A DNA stretch of 64,000 nucleotides from Datisca glomerata (Eukaryota > Streptophyta > Magnoliopsida > Cucurbitales > Datiscaceae). The DNA lies in NCBI GenBank assembly GCA_003255025.1, contig QANY01000230.1:947466-1011465 (forward strand). The letters are read 5' to 3'. Shown here one piece after another: positions 1-12,600 of the stretch (position 1 is the first letter of the stretch; each line of letters opens with the position of its first letter). The notes beneath the pieces are model-generated. The model did not search any database. It was not told the origin of the DNA and saw only the letters and a list, made by a program, of their open reading frames with translations. Made by a program: the position numbers and the translations under genes.

Positions 1-2990
1 TTAAAAGTTATGCCCTACAGAAATGGAAATGCACTTACTACGATCCGTCTGCTACCGTAATTAGAAAGATGTACAGTTCATGTTTTTTGGAAATAAAACT
101 ATGTTGTGGTGGTTAAACCATGTTTCCCTTGTAGGTCTATGAATAAGCTTCAATATGATATCTTACAAGTCCCGTGGTCCTACCTATATCAAAAGTTATG
201 CCTTACGGAACTGGACATGCGCGGTCTACGTCCCACCTATATCAAAAGTTATAGAGTCCATTTTTGTTTGCCACAAAACTAGGCTCTGACACGTAAACCC
301 TATCATCCCTGTAGGTCTCTCAATAAGATTCTATTTGATATCTTACAGGGCCTGTGGTTCAACCTATGTCAAAAGTTATGCCCTACGGAAGTGGACATGC
401 GCGTGTTACAATTGGTCTGTTACAGTAATTTTGAAGCTGCACAGTCTGTGTTTTTTGGACACAAAACTAGGCAGCGATGATTAAACCCTGTCACCCTTGT
501 AGGTCTCTGAATAAGCTTCAATTTTATATCATACAATGCTCATGGTTCCACCTATGTAAAAAGTTATTCCCTACGAAACTGGACATGCGCGCGCAGCAAT
601 CCGTCAGTTACAACAATTCTAAAGCTACACAGTCCATATATTTTGGACACAAAACTAGGCTTAAAGGTAAACCCCTTTTCCCCTGTAGGTCTCTTAATAC
701 ACTTCAATTTGATATCTTATAGAGCCTGTGGTTCCACCTGTGTCAAAAGTTATGCCCTACGTAATTGGACATGCACGTGCTACGATCCGTCCGTTACAAA
801 ATTATGAAGCTGCACAGTCCATGTTTTTTAGACACAAAACTAGGCTCCGATGTGTAAACTTGGTCATAACTGTAGATCTCTGAATAAGCTTCAATTTGAT
901 ATATTACAGGCCACGTGGTTCCACCCATGTCAAAAGTTATGTCCTATGGAAGTGGACATGCACGTGCTGTGATCTGTCTGTTAAAGCAATTATAAAGCAG
1001 CACAGTCTATGTTTTTTTCACACAAAACTAGGCTGTGATGGGTAAACCCTGTCGCCCCTGTAGGTCTTTGAATAAGCTTCAATTTGATTTCTCACAGAGC
1101 TCGTGGTTCCACCCGTGTCAAAAGATATGCCCTATGGAAGTGGACATACGCGTGCTATGAAACGTCAGTTACACAAATTCTAAAGCTACATAGTCCACTT
1201 TTTTACCACAAAACTAGGCTCGTACGAGTAAACCCTGTTCTCCCTTTAGGTCTCTAAATATGCTTCAATTTGATATCTTACAGGGCCAGTGGTTCCACCT
1301 ATGTCAAAAATTATTCCCTATGGAAGTGGACATGCACATGCTACGATCCGTCTATTACAGTAATTCTAAAGTTGCACAGTCTGTGTTTTTTGGTCACAAA
1401 ACTAGGCTGCAATGATTAAACCTTGTGTCCCTTGCAGGTCATTGAATAAGATCGAATTTAATATCTTACTGGGCTCGTGGTTCCACCTATGTCAAAAGTA
1501 ATGCCCTAGGAAAGTGGACATGCGCGTGCTACGATCTGTGTATTACTGTAATTCTAAAGCTGCACAGTCTCTTTTTGGACATAAAACTAGGATCCGATGC
1601 ATAAATAGTTTCTCCCTTGTAGGTCTCTGAATAAGCTTTAATTTGATATCTTATAGGGCCCGTGGTTCCACCTATGTCAAAAGTTATGCGCTATGGAAGT
1701 GGACATATGCGTGCTTCGATCCGTCTTTTACAGCAATTCTAAAGCTGCACAGTCCATGTTTTTTTGTCTCAAAACTAGGTTGCAATGGGTAAACCTTGTC
1801 GCCCCTGTAGATCTCTGAATAAGCTCCAATTTGATATCTTACAGGGCCCGTGGTTTCACCTATGTCAAAATTTATGCCCTACGGAACTGGACATGCGCGT
1901 CCTACGATTCGTATGTTACAGAAATTCTAAAGCTGCACAGTCCATTTTCTTTTACCATAAAACTAGGCACCGATGGGTAAACCCTGTCATCCCTATAGGT
2001 ATCTGAATAAGCTTCAATTTTATATCTCAGAGGGAATGTGATTCCACCTATTTTAAATGTTATGCCTACGGAAGTGGACATGCGCGTGTTACGATCTGTC
2101 TATTACAGCAATTCTAAAACTGCACAGTCCCTTTTTTTGGACACAAAACTAGGCTACGACGTGTGAATCCATTCACATCTTTTGGTCTATGAATAAGATT
2201 TAATTTGATATCTTACAGGGTTCGTGGTTCCACCTATGTCTAATGTTATGCGCCATGGAAGTGGATATGCGCGTGCTACGATCCGTCTGTTACAGCAATT
2301 CTAATGCTGCACAGTCCTTTTTTTTGTCATAAAATTTGGATGCAATGGGTAAACCTTGTCACCTCTATAGGACTCTAAATAAGCTCCAATTTGATATCTT
2401 ACAGGGCCCGTGGTTCCACCTATGTCAAAAGTTATGCCCTAAGGAATTGGACATATGTGTGCTAAGATCCCTATATTATAGCAATTCTAAAGCTGCACAC
2501 TCTATTTTTTTTACACAAACCTAGGCTCCCCGCGGGTAAACCTAGTCGCACATTTAGTTCTCTGAATAAGCTTTAATTTTATATCTTACAGTGTCAAACG
2601 TTATGCCCTACAGAAGTGGACATGCGCGTGCTATGATCTGTTTGTTACAGTAATTCTAAACTACACAGTACGTTTTCTTTTGACAGAAAATTAGGCTCCA
2701 ACGAGTAAGATTCAATTTGATATAATACAGTTATGCCCAATAGAACTGGACATGTCCGTGCTACGATCCGTATGTTACATCAATTTTAAAGATTAACAGT
2801 CCATATTTTTTTATACAAAACTCAGCTCCGACGGGTAAGCCATGTCATCCCTGAAGGTCTATGAATAAGCTTCACATTGATATCTTATAGGGCCCGTGGT
2901 TCCACCTATGTCAAAAGTTATGCCCTACGGAAGTGGACATGCGCGTGCTATGATCGGTTTGTTACAGCAATTCTAAAGCTGCACAGTCTA
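1..2990 (+). repeat. 188-bp satellite array, zone 1 (type A monomers only)
   Basis: About 16 head-to-tail monomers. The type A unit can be followed by boxes in a fixed order: ACTAGGCT, GGTAAACC, GTAGGTCTCTGAATAAGCTT, GATATCTTACAGGGCCCGTG, GTCAAAAGTTATGCCCTACG, GTGGACATGCGCGTGCTACG, CAATTCTAAAGCTGCACAG, TTTTTTGGACACAAAA. The unit length measured between successive AAGCTT boxes is usually 188 bp (for example four successive steps between 44,298 and 45,050). Copies differ by scattered substitutions and small indels. Some are shortened: near 2,560-2,760 parts of units are missing. Most units carry HindIII (AAGCTT), EcoRV (GATATC) and often ApaI (GGGCCC) sites. The array runs off the left edge of the window. 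Confidence 0.96.
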
Positions 2991-5900
2991 TGTTTTTTGG
3001 ATGCAAAACTAGGCTGGAATGGGTAAACCTGGTCACACCTGTTGGTCTCTAAAAAACCTTGGATTTGATATCTTACAGGCTCCGGTGTTCCACCCATGTC
3101 AAATGTTATGCCCTACGGAAGTGGACATGCACGTGCTACGATCCCTCTGCTACGACAATTCTAAAGCTGCACAATCCATTTTTTTAGACAAAACTAGGCT
3201 CGAATGCGTAAAACCTTTCTCCCCTGCAGGTCCCTCAATATTCTTTAATTTGATATCTTACAGGGCCCGTGGTTCCACCTATGTAAAAACGTTATGCCCT
3301 ATGAAAGTGGACATGCGCGTGCTACGATCCGTCTATTATAGCAATTCTGAAGCTGTAAAGTCCGTTGGTCACAAAACTAGGCTGCAACGGGTAAGCCTTA
3401 TCACCCCTGTAGGTATTGAATAAGCTCCAATTTTATATAGTACAGGGCTAGTGGTTCCACCTATGTCAAAAGTTATGCCCTACGAAACTGGACACGTGCG
3501 TGCTATGATCCATATGTTACAGCAATTCTAAAGTTGCACCGTCCATTTTTTGTTCACACAAAACTGGGCTCCAATAGGTAAAACCAGTCGCACCTGTAGG
3601 TCTCTGAATAATCATCAATTTGATATCTTACAGGGCCCGTGGTTCCACCGGTGTCAAAAGTTATGTCCTACAGAAGTGAACCTGCACGTGCTACAATCCG
3701 TCTGTTACAACAATTATAAAGCTGCACAATCCTTTTTTTTACACAAAACTAGGCTCGAATGCGTAAACCCTATCTCCACTGTAGGTCTCTTAATAAACTT
3801 TAATTTTATATCTTACAGGGCCCGTGGTTCCACCTATGTCAAACTCAATTGGATATCTTACAGGGGCAGGGTTTCCACCAAAGTCAAAAGCTATGCCCTA
3901 CGGAAGTGGACATGCGCGTGCTACGATCCGTCTGTTACAGCAATTCTAAAGTTGCACAGTCCATTTTCCTTAGCTAGAAAACTAGGCTCTAACGGGTAAA
4001 CACTATCATCCCTAAAGGTCTCTTAATAGGTTTCTATTTGATATCTTACAGGGCACGTGGTTCCACATACGTCAAAAGTTATGCCCTACGGAAGTGGACA
4101 TGCGCGAGCTACGATCCGTCTGTTATAGCAATTCTATAGCTGCATAGTCTATTTATTACATATAACTAGGCTCCAATGGGTAAATCATGTATCCCCTGTA
4201 GGTCTCTGAATAAATTATAATTTGATATCTTACAGGGCCTGTGGTTCCACCTATGTCAAATGTTATGCCCTACGGAACTGGACATGTGTGTACTACAATA
4301 CGTCGGTGACAACGATTCTAAAGTTGCACAATCCATTTTATTTTCCAACAAAACTACATTATGATGGGTAAACACTATCGTCCCTATAGGTCAATTGATA
4401 TCTTACAGCAATTATAAAGCAACATAATCCTTTTTTTTGGACACAAAACTAGGCTCCGATGCATAAACCCTGTCTCCACAATAGGTCTCTCAATAAGCTA
4501 TAATTTGATATCTTACAAGGCCCGTGGTTTCACCAATGTCAAACGTTATGCCCTATTTAAGTGGACATGCGTGTGCTACGAACCATCTATTACAGCAATT
4601 CTAAAGCTTCACAGTCCGTATTTTTTTATCACAAAACAGGGCTGCAATGGGTAAACCTTGTCGCCCCTGTAGGTCGCTAAATAAGCTCCAATTTGATATC
4701 TTACAGGGCCCGTGATTCCACCTATGTCAAAAGTAATGCCCTACAGAAGTAGACATGCGCGTGCTACGATTCATCTGTTACAGGAATTCTAAAGCAGCAC
4801 AGTCCCTTTTTTGGACACAAAACTATGCTCCAACGCGTAATCTTTGTCTCCCCAGTAGGTCTTTGAAAAAGCTATAATTTGATATCTAACAAGGCCCGTG
4901 GTTTCACCTACGTCAAAAGTTATGCCCTATGGAAGTGGACATGTGCGTGCAACAATCCATCTATTACAGCAATTCTAATGCTGCACAGTCTCTATTTTTT
5001 TGTCACAAAACTAGGCTGCAAAATTTAAACCTTGTCTCCCCTGTAGGTCTTTGAATAAGTTTCAATTTGATATCTTATAGGGCCCATGGTTCCCCCTATG
5101 TCAACAGTTATGCCCTACAGAACTGGACATGCGCGTGCTATGATCCGTATGTTACAGCAATTCTAAGGTGCACAGTCCATTTTTTTGACACAAAATTAGG
5201 CTCCGACGCGTAAACACTGTATTCCCTATAGGTCTCTGAATAAGCTTCAATTTGATATCTTATACGGCCCGTGGTTCGACCTATGTCAAAATTGATGCCC
5301 TACGGAAGTGGACATGCACGTGCTACAATCCTTCTCTTACAACAATTCTAAAGATGCACAGTTCCTTTTTTATACACAAAACTAGGCACTTGATACGTGA
5401 ACCTTGTCCCCCTCTTGGTCTCTAAATAAGCTTCAATTTGATATCTCACAGGGTCCGTGGTTCCACCAATGTCAAAAGTTTTGCCCTACGGAAGTGGACA
5501 TGCGCGTGCTACGATCGGTCTGTTACAACAATTCTAAAGCTGCCCAGTCCGTGTTTTTTGGAGGCAAAACTAGGCTGAAATGGGTAAACCTTGTCTCACC
5601 TGTAGGTCTCTTAATAAGTTTGGATTTGATATCATACTGGCAACGGTGTTCCACCCATGTCAAAATTTATGCCCCACGGAAGTGGACTTGTACGTTCTAC
5701 GACCCGTCTGTTAAAGCAATTACAAAGCTGCACAATCCTTTTTTTGGACACAAAACTTGGCTCCGACGCTTAAACCCTGTCTCCCCTATAGGTCTCTGAA
5801 AATGCTTAAATTTTATATCTTACAGGGCCTGTGGTTCCGCCTATGTCAAACGTTATGCTCTATTTAAGTGGACATGCGTGTACAATGATCTGTCTATTAC

Positions 5901-6458
5901 AGCAATTCTAAAGCTGCACAGTCCATGTTTTTTTGTCACAAACTAGGCTGCAACGGGTAAAACTTGTCGCCCATGTAGGTCTTTGAATAAGCTCCAATTT
6001 CATATCTTACAGGGCCCGTGGTTCCACCAATGTCGAAAGTGATGCCCTAAGGTAGTGGACATACGCGTTCTACGATTCATTTGCTACAGCAATTCTAAAG
6101 CTGCACAGTCCCTTTTATTTGACATACAACTAGGCTCCGACGCATAAACCATGTATCCCCTTTAGTTCTCTAAATAAGCTTTAATTTGATATCTTACAGG
6201 GCCCGTGGTTCCACCTACGTCAAAAGTTATGCCCTATGGAAGTGGACATGTGCGTGCTACGATCCGTCTGTTACAGCAATTCTAAAGCTAAACGGTCTAT
6301 GTTTTTTTGTCACAAAACTAGGCTGCAACAGGTAAACCTTGTCGACCCAGTATCTCTGAATAAGCTTCACTTTGATATCTTACAGGGCCCGGGGTTAAAT
6401 CTATATCAAAAGTTATACCCTACAGAAGTGGACATGCGCGTGCTACGATCGGTCTGTT
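2991..6458 (+). repeat. 188-bp satellite array, zone 2a (type A with first type B monomers)
   Basis: The same satellite continues in the same orientation. Type B monomers first appear here, near 3,010 and 5,575. They are marked by GGCTGGAATGGG after the ACTA box, CTCTTAATAAGCTTGGATTT in place of CTGAATAAGCTTCAATTT, a CCGGTGTTCCACCCATG segment, and GCACGTGC in place of GCGCGTGC. A partial internal duplication lies near 3,840-3,900, where a shortened monomer restarts inside another after GTCAAA. Confidence 0.95.
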
Positions 6459-6684
6459 GCTGGCTAGTCACGGCGCATCTGTAAAACTACTTTTGAAAAG
6501 GCCATGTAACCATGCAGAAGTCATCAAATAAACAGGCTTATTACACACAAAAAGGTGTATAAAGGAAAAAAATTATGTTTGACTTGTACTCTGGCTCGTC
6601 AGATGAAAAAAGAGAGTGACTCTAGCTAAAGCGAAAATGCCAAGCTAGACGCCAAAAGAAAAAAGTGTTTGACTTACACTCTAA
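6459..6684. other. Unidentified 226-bp insertion in the satellite
   Basis: The satellite stops after GGTCTGTT at 6,458 and resumes at TCAATTCTAAAG near 6,687. The intervening bases do not match the monomer on either strand. The insert is A-rich. It holds two related words about 90 bp apart (TTTGACTTGTACTCT near 6,577 and TTTGACTTACACTCT near 6,668), an AATAAA near 6,526 and a TATAAAGG near 6,559. Read with one extra base at the left and two at the right, it starts TG and ends CA like a small solo LTR, but I see no matching target-site duplication (TCTGT on the left, TCAAT on the right). It could be a solo-LTR remnant, a small non-autonomous element or filler DNA. It has no coding potential. 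Confidence 0.75.
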
Positions 6685-9600
6685 CATCAATTCTAAAGCT
6701 GCATAGTCCTTGTGTTTTGGATTCAAATCTAGGATTCGACACGTAAACCCAGTGGTACCTATAGGTATGTGAATAAGCTTCAATTTGATATCTTACATGG
6801 CCCGCCGTTCCACCTACGTCAAAAGTTATGACCTACGGTAATGGACATGCGTGTGCTACGATCCATTTTTTTTATAAAGTAACACGTCCATTTTTTTTAC
6901 TCAACAATTGCCTCCGACCAGTAAACCTTGTCGCCCATGTAGGTCTCTGAAAAAGCTTTAATTTGATATTTTACAAGGCTTGTGGCTCCACCTATGTCAA
7001 AAGTATGTCCTACCGAACTGGACATGCGTGTGCTACGATCCGTATGTTACAGCAATTCTAAAGCTGCACAGTCCATCTATTCTGGAGGAAAAACTAGGCT
7101 AGAATGGGTAAACTTGGCCTCACTTATAGGTCTCTTAATAAGCTTGGATTTGATATCTTACAGGACCCGGTATTCCACCCATGTCAAAAGTTATGCCCTA
7201 CGAAAATGGACATTCACATGCTACGATCCATCTTTTAAAGCAATTCTAAAGTTGCACAGTCCGTGTTTTTTGGTCACAAAACTAGGCTCCTATGGGTAAA
7301 TATTGTCGCCTATGTAGGTCTCCAAATAAGATACAATTTGGTATGTTACAGGGCCAGTGGTTTCACCTATATCAAAAGTTATGCCCTACGGAAGTGGACA
7401 TTACATTTATTCTACAGCATCGCAGTCCATTTTTTTGGACACAAAACTAGGCTCTGATAGGTAAATCCTATGGCCCCTGTAGGTCTTTGAATAAGCTTCA
7501 ATTTTATATAATACAGGGCTCGTGGTTCCACCTATGTCAAAAGTTAAGCCCTACGGAAGTGGACTTGCACGTGCTACGATCCGTCTGTTACAGCAATTCT
7601 AAAGCTGCACAATCCGTGGTTTTTAGGAGGCAAAACTAGGTTTGAATGGGTAAATCTGGTCTCACCCGTAGGTCTCTTAATAAGCTTGGATTGGATATCT
7701 TACAGGCCCTGGTGTTCCACCCATGTCAAAAGTTATGCCTTATGCAAGGGGACATGCACGTGCTACAATCCGCCTATTACAACAATTCTAAAGCAACACA
7801 GTTTGAGTTTTTTGGACACAAAACTAGGCTACAATAGGTAAACCCTATTGTCCTTGTAGGTCTCTAAATAAGCTTCAATTTGATATCTTACAGGGCCCGT
7901 GGTTCCACCTATGTCAAAAGTTATGCCCTACGGAAATGGACATGCGCGTGCTACAATCACTCTGTTACAGCAATTCTAAACATGCACAATCCTTGTTTTT
8001 TGTATGAAAAACTAGGCTGGAACGGGTAAACCTAGTCTCACCTGTATTTCACTCAATAATCTTGGATTTGATATCTTACAGGCCCCGGTGTTCCACCCTT
8101 GTCAAAAGTTATGCCCTACTGAAGTGGACATGCACGTTCTTTGATCCTTCTGTTACAGCAATTCTAAAGCTGCATAGTCCGTGTTTTTGGGATAGAAAAC
8201 TATGCTATGATGGGTAAACCCCATTACCCCTGTAGGTCTCTGAATAAGGTTTAATTTGATATCTTACAGGGCCCGTGGTTCCCCCTATGTCAAAAGTTAT
8301 GCACTACGGTAATGGACATGCGCGTGCTACGATCCATCTTTTACAGCAATTCTAAAGTAGCACACACCATTTTTTTAGATAGAAAACTAGGCTCCGACCG
8401 GTAAACCCTATCGCCATTGTTGGTCTCCGAATAAGCTTTAATTTGATATCTTACAGGGCCCGTGGTTCCAACCGTGTAAAAAGTTATGCGCTACGGAAGT
8501 GGACATGCGCATGCCACGATCCGTCTGTTATAATAATTCTACGGACGCAAAACTAGGCTCCGATGGGTAAACCTTGTCAACCCTATAGGTCTCTAAATAT
8601 GCATCAATTTTATATTAACACTTCCTGTGGTTCCACCTATGTCCAAAGTTAGGGACTACGGAAGTGGACATGCGCGTGCTATGGTCGGTCAGCTACAACA
8701 ATTGTAAAGCTGCACAGTCCGTGTGTTTTGGAAGCAAAACTAGGCTGGAATGGGTAAACTGGGTCTCCCCTATAGGTCTCTTAATAAGCTTGGATTTGAT
8801 ATGTTACAGGCCCCGATGGTCCACCCATGTCAAAAGTTATGCCCTACGGAAGTGGACATGCACGTGCTACGATCTGTCTGTTACAGCAATTCTAAAGTTG
8901 CAAAGTCTGTGTTTTTTAGACACAAAACTAGCTCCGATGCGTAAACCCAGTCGTACCTGTAGGTCTTTACATAAGCTTCAATTTGATATCTTACAAGGCC
9001 CGTGGTTCCACCCGTGTCAAAAGTTCTGCCTTATGGAAGTGGACATGCACTTGCTACGATCTGTCTATTAAAGTAATTCTAAAGCTGCACAGTCTGTGTT
9101 TTTTGGACATAACACTAGGCTCGAATGTGTATACCTTGTCTCCCCAGTAGGTGTTTGAATAAGCTTCAATTTGATATCTTACAGGGCCCGTGGTTGCACC
9201 CGTGTCAAAAGATATGCCCTACGAAAGTGGACATGCTCGTGTTACGATCCGTATGTTACAGCAATTCTAAAGGCACAGTCCATGTTTTTTGAAAAAAAAA
9301 GTAGGCTGCGAGGTGTAAAACCGGTCCTCCCTTTAGGTCTCTTAATAAGCTTCAATTTTGATATCTTACAGGGCCCGTATTTCCACTTATGTCAAAAGTT
9401 ATACGCTACAGAAGTGGAGATGTGCCCGCTACGATCCGTCTGTTACAGCAATTATAAACGCACAGTCCAAGTTTTTTGAAAACAAAACTAGGCTGTGAGG
9501 AATAAACCCGGTCGTCCCTTGTAGGTCTCTGAATATGCTTCAATTTGATATCTTACAGGGCTCGTGGTTTCACCTATGTCAAAAGTTATACCCTACGGCA

Positions 9601-12600
9601 ATGGACATGTGCGTGCTACGATCCGTATGTTACAGCAATTGTAAAGTTACACAGTCCATTTTTTCTCACAAAAAACAAGACTATCACAGGTAAACCCTGT
9701 TTCCTAATAGGCTTTAATTTGACATCTTACAGGGCCCGTGGTTCCACCCATGTCAAAAGCTATGCCCTACAGAAGTAGAAATGCGCGTGCTATGATCTGT
9801 CAGTTACAACAATTCTAAAGCTAAACAAACCATGTGTTTTCTAGGTAAACCTATGCTAGAATGGGTAAACCTTGTCTCACCTATAGGTCTCTTAATAAGC
9901 TTGGATTTGATATCTTACAGGCCTCAGTGTTCCACCCATGTCAAAAGTTATACCCTAAAGAAGTGAACATGCACGTGCTACGATCCGTCTGTTACAACAA
10001 TTTTAAAGCTGCACAGTCCATGTATTTTGGACACAAATATAGGCTTCGAAGTGTAAACCCTGTCTCCCCTGTTGGTTTATGAATAATCTTCATTTTGATA
10101 TATTATAGGGCCTGTGGTTCCACCTATGTTAAAAGTTATGCCCTACGGAAGTGGACATTCGCGTGCTACGATTCATCTGTTACAGTAATTTTGAAGGCAC
10201 AGTCCATGTTTTTATGACATAAAACTAGGCTCTGACGGGTTAACCCCATCGTCCCTTTAGGTCTCTCAATATGCTTCAATTTTATATCTTTCAGGGCATG
10301 TGGTTCCGCCTATGTCAAAAGTTATACCCTACGGAAGTGGACATGCTCGTTCTACGATCGGTCAATTATAACTATTCTAAAGCTGCATAGTCCGTGTGTT
10401 TTGGAGGAAAAAATAGGCTGGAATGGGTAAACCCAATCTTACCTGTAGGTCTCTTAATAAGCTTGGATTTGATATCTTATAGGCCTCGATGTTCCACCCA
10501 TGTCAAAAGTTATGCCCTACAGTAGTGGACGTACACGTGCTACGATCCGTCTGTTACATCAATTCTAAATTTTCACAATCTGTGTTTTTTGGACACAAAA
10601 CTTGGCTCCAATGCGTACACCCAGTCGTACATGTAGTTCTCTGAATAAGCTTCACTTTGATATCTTACAGGGCCCGTGGTTCCACCTATGTCAAAAGATA
10701 TGCCCTACGTTCCGTTACAACAATTCTAAACCTGTACAGTGTGTGTTTTTTTTTAGACAAAACTTGGTTGGAATGGGTAAACCTTGTCTGACCTGTAGGT
10801 CTCTTAATAATCGTGGATTTGATATATTACAGGCCTCGGTGTTCCACCCATATCAAAAGTTATGCCCTACGGAACTAGACATGCACGTTCGACGATCCGT
10901 CTGTTACAACAATTATAAATCTACACAAACCATTTGTTTTACACAAAACTAGGCTCTGATTCTTAAACCATGTCTCCCCTGTAGGTCTCTGAATAAGCTT
11001 TAATTGGATATCTTATAGGGCCCGTGGTTCCACCTATGTAAAAATTATGCCCTATTGAAGTGGACATGGGCGTGATGTGATCTGTCTGTTACAGCAATTA
11101 TAAAGTTGCACAGGCCGTGTTTTTTGGTCACATAACTAGGCTGCAATAGGTAAACCTTTTTGCCCCAGTAGGTCACTGAAGAAGCTCTAGTTTGACAATT
11201 TACAGCGCCCGTATTCCACCTATATCAAAGTTATGCCCTACGGAACTAGACATGCACGTGCTACAATCCGTACATTACAGCAATCCTAAAGCTGCACTGT
11301 CCATTTTTCCAACACTAAACTAGTCTCCGATAGGTAAACCCTATCGTCCCTGTAGGTCTCTGAATAAGCTTTAATTTGATTTCTTACAGGGCCCATGGTT
11401 CCACCTATGTCAAAAGTTATGCCCTACGGAAGTTTACATGCGCGTGCTACGATCGGTCTGTTACAACAATTCTAATGCTGCACAGTCCATGTCTTTTGGG
11501 GGAAAAACTAGGCTGGAATGGGTAAACCTTGTCTCACCTATAGGTCTCTTAATAGGCTTGGATTTAATATCTTACAGGCCCCGGTGTTCCACCCATGTGG
11601 ACATGCACGTGCTATGTCAAAAGTTATGCCCTACGGAAGTGGACATGCACGTGCTACGATCCGTCTGTTACAGCAATTATAAAGCTACACAATCCATTTT
11701 TTTTTACAGAAACTAGGCTCTGACGCCTAAACCCTTTCTCCCTTGTAGGTCTCTAAATAAGCTTTAATTTGATATCTTACAGGGTCGTGGTTCCACCTTT
11801 ATCAAAGGTTATGCCCTATGGAAGTGGACATGCTCGTGCTACGATCCGTCTATTATAGCAATTCTAAAGCTACACAATCCATATTTTTTGGTCAAAAAAT
11901 GTGGCTGCAATGGGTAAACTTTGTCTCCTATGTAGGTCTCTGAATAAGCTCCAATTTGATATCTTACCGGGCCCGTCGTTCCAGCTATATAGAAAGTTAT
12001 GCCCTACGGAGCCGGACTTGCGCGTGCTACGATCCGTATGTTTCACCAATTCTAAAGCTGCACAGTCCATTTTTTTACACAAAACCTATTTGCACTTGTA
12101 GGTCTCTAAATAAGCTTCAATTTGATATCTTACAGGGCCCGTGGTTCCACCCGTGTCAAAAGTTATGCCCTACGAAAGTAGACATGCGCGTGCTACTATC
12201 CGTCTGTTACAGGAATTCTAATACAGCACAGTCCATTTTCAATTGGCACAAAACTAGGCCCTGACGAATAAACCCTGTTATCCCTCCAGGTCTATTAATA
12301 AGCTATAATTTGATATCTTACAGGGCCCGTGGTTCTATCTATTCTAAAAGTTATGCGCGTCCTACGGTCCGTCTGTTACAGCAATTGTAAAGCTGCACAG
12401 TCCATTTTTTTCACACAAAACTATGCTCTGATAGGCAAACCCTATCACCCCTGTAGGTCACTTAATAATCTTAAATTTTATATCTTACAGCGCCCGTTGT
12501 TCCACCTATGTCAAAATTTATGCCCTACTGAAGTGGACATGCGCGTGCTACGATATGTCAGTTACAGCAATTCTAAAGCTGCAAAGTCCATTTTTATTTG

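Noticed and set aside
6459..6684. Small RNA gene (tRNA-like or SINE head) in the 226-bp insert
   Set aside because: No A-box or B-box pair, no cloverleaf arms and no poly-A tail next to a target duplication could be found by eye.
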